Shown one piece after another: positions 1-6,526 of a stretch of 7,467 bases of DNA. Every line of letters begins with the position of its first letter. Position 1 is the stretch's first letter. The DNA comes from Hellea sp964472905 (lineage in GTDB: Bacteria > Pseudomonadota > Alphaproteobacteria > Caulobacterales > Maricaulaceae): positions 1 to 7,467 of the forward strand of contig CAYYMI010000090.1 of assembly GCA_964472905.1 (NCBI GenBank), given 5' to 3'. The notes under the pieces are model-generated. The model did no database searches and was not told the DNA's origin. It saw only the letters and a list, made by a program, of their open reading frames with translations. Position numbers and translations under genes: made by a program.

Positions 1-2245
1 TGGGGCTGTGGCGGTGCATCCTGATGATGAGCGATACGCGCCTATTGTGGGCAAGATGGTACGCCTGCCGCTCGCGAACCGTCTTATCCCAATTATAACG
101 GATGAATATCCGGATCCTGATTTTGGGTCTGGCGCGGTGAAGATTACGGGCGCGCATGACTTTAATGATTATGAAGTCGCCAAGCGTAATGACATCCCGA
201 TGTATAGCCTCATGGATGAGCGCGGCGCCATGTGCGAATCCGAAATAATGCCCGAAAAATATGTCGGTATGGATAGGTTCAAAGCGCGGAAAGCCGTGGT
301 CGCGGATATAGATGCCGAAGGGTTTTTGATTGCCGTCGAAGATAAGAAAATCATGCAGCCTTATGGCGACCGTTCCAATGTCGTCATTGAGCCTATGCTC
401 ACCGATCAATGGTTTGTGGACGCGGAAAAGCTTGCAAAAGAGGCTTTGACGAAAGTCGATGATGGGTCGACAAAATTCATCCCTGAAAACTGGAAGAAGA
501 CCTATGACCACTGGATGAAAGACATCCAGCCTTGGTGCATCTCGCGGCAACTCTGGTGGGGACATCAGATTCCAGCTTTTTACTTTCCTAAAATTGAAAT
601 GGGCGATGCAAAGTTAATTCTAATAGATGATGGCGATTATACGATTTTGGTAGATGCTGATGAAGGCTTTGTTAGAACTGAACAGCATTTTTCATACAAA
701 GATCAAATGGAAAATTATGAAGCCAACGTTCACGTCAACGTTTTAGTTGCTGATTCTAAAGAGCAGGCCTTAAGTAAAAACGCAGAACTGCCAGAAGTGT
801 TGAAACGAAATGGTGATGAGATAACTATTTATGGTTGGCGCGACCCAGACGTCCTAGACACATGGTTCTCTTCTGGCCTCTGGCCATTCTCCACACTTGG
901 CTGGCCAGACAACACCGAAGAGCTAGAGCGCTTCTACCCGACCTCAACGCTCGTCACCGCTTTTGATATTATCTTCTTCTGGGTCGCGCGGATGATGATG
1001 CAGGGATTGCATTTCATGAAGGAAGTGCCCTTTGATGACGTTTATATCCATGCCCTTGTGCTTGATGAGCAGGGTAAGAAGATGAGTAAATCTGTTGGCA
1101 ATACACTCGACCCGCTGGATCTCATTGACGGGGTGGATATTGAAACCCTTGTCGCAAAACGTACGCGCGGGCTGAAAAACCCTGAAAAAGCGCCAAAAAT
1201 AGAAAAGGCTACGCGCAAGCAATATCCTGATGGATTTGAGGCTTATGGCGCGGATGCGCTGCGCTTCACGCTCGCCTCTATGGCGGGCCAAGGTCGTAAT
1301 ATCCGCCTCTCTGTTGACCGTATCGCAGGCTATCGTAATTTCGGTACCAAGCTTTGGTCAGCGGCGACATTTGGGCAAATGAATGAGTGTAAGCCGGCGA
1401 ATAATTTTGATCCCGCATCAGTCAATCTTGCGCTCAATAAATGGATTATATCCGAGACCGTTAAAACAACCGCAGAAGTTACGCGCTGTATTGAAAGCTA
1501 CCGTTTTAATGACGCGGCGGATGCCGCTTATAAATTTGCATGGGATACCTTCTGCGCGTGGTATTTGGAAATGTCCAAACCTATCCTCTCTGGCGAGGAC
1601 GGTTCTGACAAAGACGAAACCCGTGCGGCTTTTGCGTGGACGCTCGATCAAATTCTGAAACTTCTTCATCCCTTCATGCCGTTCATTACCGAAGAGCTAT
1701 GGGGCAAAATTGCCGATAGCCGCGAGGACATGCTGATTATTTCGCAGTGGCCCGACCTGTCCGATGCGCTTATCAGCGACGCGGCGAGTGAGGATATTAC
1801 TTGGGTGCAGACGCTCATCACAAACTTACGCTCTGTGCGTGCCGACATGAATATTCCGCCAAGCAAGAAAGCGCCGCTGCTAATGCTCGCCGACAAACTT
1901 GACCCGCGCCTTGCTCAATATGCCGAAGTACTCTCGCCTATGGCGCGTGTGGACGGCGTAGAGATTGCCAACGAAGCCCCCAAAGGCGCGCTTCAAACCG
2001 TGGTTGACGGCGTTACCTTTGCGATACCTCTGGACGGCTTGATCGATACAGGCGCGGAGAAAGCCCGCCTGTCCAAGGAAATCGAAAAGGCCCAAACTGA
2101 GATCGACAAGATTGATAAAAAACTGAGCAATGAAGCCTTCGTCTCCAAAGCGCCCGAGAAAGTCGTGACTCTACAAAAAGAGCGCCGGGCCGGTTATGTC
2201 GCGGAGCTAGATAAATTAAATGAGGCGATAGCCGCTTTAGGATAG
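1..2245 (+). CDS. valS: Valyl-tRNA synthetase (class I aaRS), 5'-truncated by the window edge
   Basis: Cytoplasmic class I synthetase that charges tRNA-Val with valine and hydrolyses mischarged Thr-tRNA. About 747 codons are present; bacterial ValRS is usually 870-950 residues, so the N-terminus with the HIGH motif lies left of the window. Counting from the codon at position 2, the sequence opens inside the CP1 editing domain (AVHPDDERY; HDFNDYEV from residue 52). It then returns to the Rossmann core with ISRQLWWGH (residue 180) and DPDVLDTWFSS (281). The KMSKS loop is GKKMSKSVGN, with KMSKS at 360-364 (nt 1079-1093). After it comes an Escherichia-type spacer containing KRTRG and RKQYPDG, leading to GADALRFTLA. 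The anticodon-binding domain follows (GYRNFGTKLW), and residues about 686-747 form a charged C-terminal coiled coil that binds tRNA in this family. No frameshift is visible. The oddity is about 50 extra residues between 196 and 279. The stop is TAG, six bases before the next gene. Confidence 0.97.
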   Translation, partial: GAVAVHPDDERYAPIVGKMVRLPLANRLIPIITDEYPDPDFGSGAVKITGAHDFNDYEVAKRNDIPMYSLMDERGAMCESEIMPEKYVGMDRFKARKAVVADIDAEGFLIAVEDKKIMQPYGDRSNVVIEPMLTDQWFVDAEKLAKEALTKVDDGSTKFIPENWKKTYDHWMKDIQPWCISRQLWWGHQIPAFYFPKIEMGDAKLILIDDGDYTILVDADEGFVRTEQHFSYKDQMENYEANVHVNVLVADSKEQALSKNAELPEVLKRNGDEITIYGWRDPDVLDTWFSSGLWPFSTLGWPDNTEELERFYPTSTLVTAFDIIFFWVARMMMQGLHFMKEVPFDDVYIHALVLDEQGKKMSKSVGNTLDPLDLIDGVDIETLVAKRTRGLKNPEKAPKIEKATRKQYPDGFEAYGADALRFTLASMAGQGRNIRLSVDRIAGYRNFGTKLWSAATFGQMNECKPANNFDPASVNLALNKWIISETVKTTAEVTRCIESYRFNDAADAAYKFAWDTFCAWYLEMSKPILSGEDGSDKDETRAAFAWTLDQILKLLHPFMPFITEELWGKIADSREDMLIISQWPDLSDALISDAASEDITWVQTLITNLRSVRADMNIPPSKKAPLLMLADKLDPRLAQYAEVLSPMARVDGVEIANEAPKGALQTVVDGVTFAIPLDGLIDTGAEKARLSKEIEKAQTEIDKIDKKLSNEAFVSKAPEKVVTLQKERRAGYVAELDKLNEAIAALG
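587..838 (+). other. AT-rich in-frame expansion within valS
   Basis: This stretch encodes the link between HQIPAFYF and RDPDVLDTW in valyl-tRNA synthetase. It is 84 codons here, against about 28 residues in Escherichia coli ValRS as I remember it. The last 35 or so residues (from VNVLVADSKE) look like the ordinary family linker, so the extra part is roughly the first 50 residues, rich in Asp, Glu and Tyr. A hand count gives about 38% GC over 601-840, against about 46% for 361-600 and about 59% for 841-960. The reading frame is intact on both sides, so the synthetase should be full length. No convincing palindrome or duplicated target marks its ends. Its origin is unknown. Confidence 0.6.
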
Positions 2246-2251
2246 GGCAAC

Positions 2252-3205
2252 TTGCATCAATTTGATGAACATCACGCAGAGTTAAAGGGCTTCTCCTCAT
2301 ATTTTCATGAGGAGATATTTCCGTTGCTCGCCGCGCAAGATGGATCGCGCAGAGAGGCTGTGAAGAAAGCCAAAATCTTTGGCGCCTTTATTGTCGTGAT
2401 AGCCATTATTTTGGCGATTTTTATCTTCATAAGAACTGATAAGTTTCAGCTTGGGTTTTTCGCTTTATTTTTTGGAGGCGCTGGTAGTTTTGGGCTTTAC
2501 AAGAAGCTCACGAAAACAGTGAAGGGCTACGCTAAGGGTAAGATCGTTAGCGGCATATGTACATTCATTGGTTGGACCTTTCAGGAAAAAGTGACACTCA
2601 AGCCTGATCTAGAGTTACTCGGACAATTTGGCCTGCTGCCGAAGGGGTTCAGCGCTGAGGCGGCTTCTTCTAGCTACCGAGCAGCTTTTGAAGATCAAAT
2701 GTCTGGCGCGGCGCATGGAGCTGACTTTCGATCTGTGGAAGCTCACCTAGAGTGTAAAAGTGACGATGATTGGGTTACGGCTTTTAGGGGTCAAATTATG
2801 ACGCTCACCTTTCCGCGGAAGTTTTTGGGGCAAACGGTTGTCCTTCGCGACAAGGGCATGTTCCAGAGTAAAAACCGGGGAGATATGAAACGGGTGGGCT
2901 TGGTTGACCCTGTTTTCGAAAAAATATTTGAAGCTTACAGTACGGATCAAGTTGAATCGCGTTATCTGCTTGATCCTGCCTTTATGCAAAAACTCGTCGA
3001 CTTAGAGCGCAGCGTAGATGGGAAGAGAATTCGCTTTGGCTTTATTGAGGGGCAATTATTAATCGTCGTCGAAACTAAAAACCGCTATGAAGCTGGCTCG
3101 ATGTTAAAACCTCTAACGTCACCAGAGCGTACACAAAAAATACTCGATGAAGTTGGGGCGATTTATGACATCGTTGATGCGGTTCTTGCCCCGAACGCGT
3201 CATAA
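2252..3205 (+). CDS. DUF3137-family membrane-anchored protein
   Basis: Function unknown; the family is recognised by its layout. Residues 1-40 are a charged N-terminal helix with the family-like pattern FSSYFHEEIFPLL followed by Arg/Lys. Two hydrophobic segments follow (about 43-60 and 66-82) with the short loop RTDKFQ between them, so the long C-terminal part is probably cytoplasmic. Residues 107-317 form the soluble domain: GWTFQEK, GLLP (127-130), a GQTVVLRDKG strand (193-202), KRVGLVDPVFEKIFEAYSTD (213-232), QVESRYLLDP (233-242) and a closing helix DEVGAIYDIVDAVL. The TTG start is chosen because no in-frame ATG or GTG precedes the conserved region, an AGGA lies 9 nt upstream (2239-2242), and the next TTG (2324) would remove the conserved head. 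The gap to valS is six bases, so cotranscription is likely. It is paralogous to the next gene. I assign no biochemical role. Confidence 0.85.
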   Translation: MHQFDEHHAELKGFSSYFHEEIFPLLAAQDGSRREAVKKAKIFGAFIVVIAIILAIFIFIRTDKFQLGFFALFFGGAGSFGLYKKLTKTVKGYAKGKIVSGICTFIGWTFQEKVTLKPDLELLGQFGLLPKGFSAEAASSSYRAAFEDQMSGAAHGADFRSVEAHLECKSDDDWVTAFRGQIMTLTFPRKFLGQTVVLRDKGMFQSKNRGDMKRVGLVDPVFEKIFEAYSTDQVESRYLLDPAFMQKLVDLERSVDGKRIRFGFIEGQLLIVVETKNRYEAGSMLKPLTSPERTQKILDEVGAIYDIVDAVLAPNAS

Positions 3206-3239
3206 CTGAACCTTAAGCTAATTTTGCTATCCTTCAGAT

Positions 3240-4229
3240 ATGAAGGTGCAAGATTTTTATCCACCCAAAAATTTTGGGGCGCAGGTGCAATCCTTGCGCA
3301 AATATATTCATGACGCGCTTGGGTGGGAGTATGAACCCTCTGTTGGCGCCCCTGGTATCCTCATGCCCTTGAGAGCGGCAGGAATTATCACAAGCATTTC
3401 TGACCGGTTTGATTTTCGTGGCCGCGTCAGAGGACATGCCTTTAAAAATCAAAGTTTTGAACTTGTTGATGTAACAGCTGGAAAAATGAAACAATCCAGC
3501 ATTGGTAATCTCCGAAATATAAGGCGGATAGAGGACATGGGCCAGATTATGGGCGAGATCATAGACGCAGAGGATATGGCCGCAATGGACGCAACATTTA
3601 GTGAGCGCCGCGGCTTTCAGGGCGTAGTCATTAGCTTGCCCCATCACAGCCGTTTTATGGGCCGAACGATTATTCGCCGTGATATGGGCAAACTAAATCC
3701 ACCTGTTGTCCAGGATTTAAACCGCGTTGGTTTTGCGAGCTCAAAATTCGAAAAACTATTTGAAGTTTTTAGTGATGATCAAGTCGAAGCTAGGTTCTTA
3801 ATTACGCCTGATTTTATGGAACGGTTGATAGATTTTTCCGAGGACTATTTGGGGCGTAATGTTCAATGTGCCTTTTTAGGCGATAAATTCCATGTCACCA
3901 TTGATATTGATGATCGTTTTGATTTCTCTCGTGATTTAAATTCAACCAATTATCAAGATGCCTCCACAGCAATTATAAATGAAGTAGGGAGTATATTTTA
4001 CCTACTTGAAAAGCTCCAAACCCTGCAAGCTCGTGTCGGGGCAAAGGGGTCAGAGGCCGTTGATAAGGAGCGTGGTATTTATTACCGCGGATTGATCGAT
4101 AACCTTATGCCAGCGGTTAAAGGAGCTGAAGATAAGTTTGATTCTACAAATCCGGTTTTTAAGGATATGCAGCATGTCTTACCCTTTTTCTGCGAAAGTT
4201 TGCATGGACTGCTCCTGCCGCGATTTTAG
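3240..4229 (+). CDS. DUF3137-like soluble paralogue with C-terminal extension
   Basis: Second copy of the same family, of unknown function. Residues 29-259 align by eye with residues 107-312 of the preceding protein. Shared anchors are GW[ET][YF] near the start, G[RQ]T[IV][IV].RD.G (141-150 here), RVG (162-164), FEKLFEVFSDDQVEARFLITPDFM (170-193) and INEVGSIFYLLEKL (246-259). Unlike its neighbour it has only about 28 residues before this domain and no hydrophobic segment, so it is predicted to be cytosolic. It also carries about 70 extra C-terminal residues (260-329), mostly helical and mixed-charge, ending in PFFCESLHGLLLPRF. The ATG is the only start possible after an in-frame stop at 3219, but no clear Shine-Dalgarno precedes it. 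That, with the 34-nt gap, suggests expression tied to the upstream gene. A complex with the membrane-anchored paralogue is a reasonable guess, not shown. Its stop overlaps that of the convergent gene. Confidence 0.8.
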   Translation: MKVQDFYPPKNFGAQVQSLRKYIHDALGWEYEPSVGAPGILMPLRAAGIITSISDRFDFRGRVRGHAFKNQSFELVDVTAGKMKQSSIGNLRNIRRIEDMGQIMGEIIDAEDMAAMDATFSERRGFQGVVISLPHHSRFMGRTIIRRDMGKLNPPVVQDLNRVGFASSKFEKLFEVFSDDQVEARFLITPDFMERLIDFSEDYLGRNVQCAFLGDKFHVTIDIDDRFDFSRDLNSTNYQDASTAIINEVGSIFYLLEKLQTLQARVGAKGSEAVDKERGIYYRGLIDNLMPAVKGAEDKFDSTNPVFKDMQHVLPFFCESLHGLLLPRF

Positions 4230-5341
4230 GGCACGAGGTGCTTTTGTGTTATATGGGTAGATATTTTCCCGCCCATCCACCAGCACAGGAGTGTCACGGG
4301 GTAAGCTAGTAGACCGTCAATCGCGTAATGCCATGCGAGGACAATCGAACCGATATATATCGTTATATTAAATGCGATCAATAACATCCGAAGAAGTCTG
4401 TTTTTCCAAAATAGAAGTAACATCATAAATGATGCCGCGCAGTGTAGACTCGGCGCTGCAGAAATGCCTGCAAATCGAGATTCTTTATTTTCATACATTG
4501 TGAGCAAAACATCAAAATACTCATAAGCCCCAAGGTGATGGGTCTCGTGTATGGTAGCTAATTGTGCGATGAGTGGCTGGTAATAATTCTGCCCTGTAAA
4601 ATATTCGAAATAGCATGGGCCCGCTGATGACAATAAAGTTGCGAGGATATTTCCCGCAAAAAGCCATAATAATATCATTGAAATTATATACTGATACCGT
4701 TCTTGTTGAGGCATAGTTCGGCTAGTGAAGCAATAAATCCAAATGCCGATAACTAATCCAGCCCATGCTGTGTAGATACGGTCAATAGATACTATAAGGA
4801 GGGGAATGTCGTAAACCCATGACAGTAATGTCCATGGGTCGTTACCTAAAAATATAGCTCGATCTAGGTGGTAAGCGGCCGTATCAAGATAGAATGGGAT
4901 CATATCTGGAATAAGGGTTTTGACCGACATGAAATTCGTCATGAGTAAGACATAAGTCACTAAGGCTAGGCAGGCATGAATGATCCAAATAACAGGCCTT
5001 GAGGGGTCTTTGGACCAAGCCTGCTGTAGGCCGGATATGATGGAAGAATGGTCAGTATTTTTGTTGAATTGTATTATTCGCAAAATAGCGGCACATAACA
5101 AATAGACAAAACCATAAGTCATCATTTTGACGGCAAAGCCTGAGGCGCGATTTTGTATTGTTACGTCAGGGCCGTCTATAAAGCTGTAGAGGAATTGAGT
5201 TCCAAAAAACCACAAAGTCAAACTAGTAAAAATTATAATATAATACGATCTTTCGCCTTTAAGCGTAGAAATTACATCATGCCAAATATGTGAACTTTCT
5301 CTTGAAGGTGCAAGTTGAGTTGGCAAAGAGCTTTTAATCAC
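4226..5341 (-). CDS. PAP2 / Aur1-like integral membrane phosphatase or phosphotransferase (downstream copy)
   Basis: Polytopic membrane protein of 371 residues. The PAP2-superfamily active-site signature is GISAAPSLH (292-300), with the second motif WHYAIDG (337-343). His300, His338 and Asp342 are the expected phosphoryl-transfer residues. The PSLH form (not PSGH) and the missing KxxxxxxRP first motif point to the inositolphosphotransferase Aur1/Ipt1-like branch (PAP2_3 type), not classic phosphatidate phosphatase. Other family-like blocks are KTLIP (141-145), LDRAIFLGNDPW (159-170) and SSAGPCYFEYFTG (238-250). Hydrophobic stretches lie at about 33-54, 70-90, 117-137, 186-206, 218-238, 303-337 and 341-355. 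The start is GTG, embedded in the end of the upstream paralogue (8-nt overlap), and it lacks a good Shine-Dalgarno, so translational coupling is likely. Substrate unknown; a lipid phosphate or lipid head group is inferred from the family. Sampled rows are about 40% GC. Confidence 0.85.
   Translation of the reverse strand: MIKSSLPTQLAPSRESSHIWHDVISTLKGERSYYIIIFTSLTLWFFGTQFLYSFIDGPDVTIQNRASGFAVKMMTYGFVYLLCAAILRIIQFNKNTDHSSIISGLQQAWSKDPSRPVIWIIHACLALVTYVLLMTNFMSVKTLIPDMIPFYLDTAAYHLDRAIFLGNDPWTLLSWVYDIPLLIVSIDRIYTAWAGLVIGIWIYCFTSRTMPQQERYQYIISMILLWLFAGNILATLLSSAGPCYFEYFTGQNYYQPLIAQLATIHETHHLGAYEYFDVLLTMYENKESRFAGISAAPSLHCAASFMMLLLFWKNRLLRMLLIAFNITIYIGSIVLAWHYAIDGLLAYPVTLLCWWMGGKISTHITQKHLVP
5334..5341 (-). 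promoter_or_regulatory. Start/stop overlap, likely translational coupling of the PAP2-like pair
   Basis: On the minus strand the run GTGATTAA contains the GTG start of the downstream gene (5341-5339) and the TAA stop of the upstream gene (5336-5334) in different frames. The nearest purine-rich stretch upstream of the GTG is AAGG about 15 nt away, too far for normal initiation. Reinitiation by ribosomes finishing the upstream gene is therefore the simplest reading, which would tie the two proteins' amounts together. Confidence 0.6.
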
Positions 5342-6434
5342 GGCTTGTACTCGCGGCCTTAGCTGTCATTTTCCCGGCCAACCACCAGCTTAAAAGAACA
5401 ACGGGAATAACCAAAATGCCGTCCACGGCATAGTGCCAAGCAAGCATGAAGGATGAGATGAAAATAAAGATGAAAAACGCTATGGCAAATATTCGTATGA
5501 CGGGACGATTCCAAGCGAGTAGTACTAACAAAGCAGACGTCCCGCAATGCATGCTTGGCATTGCAGATATACCCCCTAGGCCGAAAGATCCTTGAGCGTA
5601 GACGTTCCACAAAATGCCTTGGTAATTAATTGCGCGCAAAGCCCCTCTGTTATGAAGCTCGTTTAAATAGGCCATTTGATCCCCATAAGGGCCATTATTT
5701 CCAGTCAAAGGTTCTAAATAACACGGGCCTACCGAAGATAAACTAATGGCCATTAAAGTCCCGCCCAAAAACCATGTTAACATCAAGGCGATTGGGAAAC
5801 GGTACCGCACTGCGGCAGAATATTTGCGATTAACAAAACAAAGCGTCCAAATACCCACTAAAAGCGCCGCCCAAACATCGTAAACCACATCCATAGCGCG
5901 AACTATAAGCGGATAATCATATATCCATAAAAGCAAGGTCCATGGATGATGCCCGAAGAAGAGCAATTGATCTAAGGCGACGAAACTATTGTCCCAACTA
6001 TAGGGGTTTAAAGCCGGAATTCGCGTTTTAATTGTCGAATAAGACATCATAAATATCGCAAAGGTCAACAAGCCGAAAAGGGCTGAACAGAGTACTCGTT
6101 TAGCAGCGGGGCCAAATATCTCTTTCTTGTCCCTCATATATTCTAAAACAGACTTTTCACCGGATTTGCGGGCAATATTCATCACTTGCAAAAGGCCGCA
6201 AATAACTAAAAATGGTCCGCCATTCCGAATGGAGTAACTCAGATATGAGGACAACGTATTTTGTTTATCCGCTGTGTCTGGCAATAAAAATGACGCAAGG
6301 CCTGCGAGGACAAACCAAAGACATATCATAAGAGTAATAGACTTTAAGATTTTTATCTCAGGCCTTTGGGTCTGTAAAAGGGTCTCTAACGCCCCTTCAT
6401 TATTGCCCTGTAAATAAAACGATGCTTTTGCCAT
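5334..6434 (-). CDS. PAP2 / Aur1-like integral membrane phosphatase or phosphotransferase (upstream copy)
   Basis: Paralogue of the next gene, 366 residues and collinear with it. The signature motifs are GISAMPSMH (288-296) and WHYAVDG (333-339), giving His296, His334 and Asp338 as the probable catalytic residues. Matching blocks include KTRIP (136-140), LDQLLFFGHHPWTLL (154-168), IYDYPLI (171-177), LSSVGPCYLEPLTG (232-245) and the C-terminal LSWWLAGKM. Hydrophobic stretches are at about 31-52, 73-86, 115-134, 187-202, 216-235, 299-307, 312-333 and 338-352. No signal peptide is evident. The N-terminal 30 residues are hydrophilic and presumably cytoplasmic. The ATG at 6434 is preceded on the minus strand by AGGGG at 6450-6446, 11 nt away. 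It is the first gene of a two-gene unit, 92 nt downstream of xthA. The family acts on lipid phosphates or transfers phospho-head groups; the exact substrate cannot be read from sequence. Confidence 0.86.
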   Translation of the reverse strand: MAKASFYLQGNNEGALETLLQTQRPEIKILKSITLMICLWFVLAGLASFLLPDTADKQNTLSSYLSYSIRNGGPFLVICGLLQVMNIARKSGEKSVLEYMRDKKEIFGPAAKRVLCSALFGLLTFAIFMMSYSTIKTRIPALNPYSWDNSFVALDQLLFFGHHPWTLLLWIYDYPLIVRAMDVVYDVWAALLVGIWTLCFVNRKYSAAVRYRFPIALMLTWFLGGTLMAISLSSVGPCYLEPLTGNNGPYGDQMAYLNELHNRGALRAINYQGILWNVYAQGSFGLGGISAMPSMHCGTSALLVLLAWNRPVIRIFAIAFFIFIFISSFMLAWHYAVDGILVIPVVLLSWWLAGKMTAKAASTSRD

Positions 6435-6526
6435 CCTTAACGGATCCCCTAGATTTCAATGTCTTATACCTATGCACTTTTAAGAAAAGGTAATGACTTG
6501 AATAGGGCTTGGCTAAGGTTTAAGTT
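6435..6526 (-). promoter_or_regulatory. Spacer upstream of the PAP2-like pair, with a possible promoter
   Basis: This 92-nt AT-rich gap separates the xthA stop from the first PAP2-like start. Read on the minus strand it holds a TATAAG hexamer (6468-6463) that could be a -10 box, with no good -35 at standard spacing, and AGGGG (6450-6446) as a ribosome-binding site. A short palindrome CTTTT-AAG-AAAAG (from about 6477) is too weak and AT-only to call a terminator. The pair may therefore have its own promoter or be read through from xthA. Confidence 0.25.

Noticed and set aside
676..720. Possible Rickettsia-type palindromic element within the valS insertion
   Set aside because: Only a weak AT-rich stem (ATTTTTCAT with AATGGAAAAT-like pairing) is present, and the insertion as a whole is not palindromic.
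944..1291. Minus-strand reading frame of 115 codons inside valS
   Set aside because: It lies wholly antisense to well-conserved valS motifs, including KMSKS, and its translation resembles no family.
1383..1658. Plus-strand 91-codon frame overlapping valS in another frame
   Set aside because: The valS frame is continuous and conserved here; the alternative translation is basic and low in domain-like pattern, typical of a shadow frame.
3234..3647. Minus-strand 137-codon frame antisense to the second DUF3137 gene
   Set aside because: The sense frame carries the family pattern shared with its neighbour; the antisense protein is Cys/His-rich by chance and has no recognisable domain or ribosome-binding site.
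5359..5610. Minus-strand 83-codon frame within the upstream PAP2-like gene
   Set aside because: It is a frame-shifted shadow of the segment coding the PSMH and WHYAVDG motifs, which are intact in the main frame.
6470..6495. Intrinsic terminator between xthA and the PAP2-like pair
   Set aside because: The only palindrome (CTTTT-AAG-AAAAG) has a five-pair A/T-dominated stem with a three-base loop, too weak to terminate transcription.
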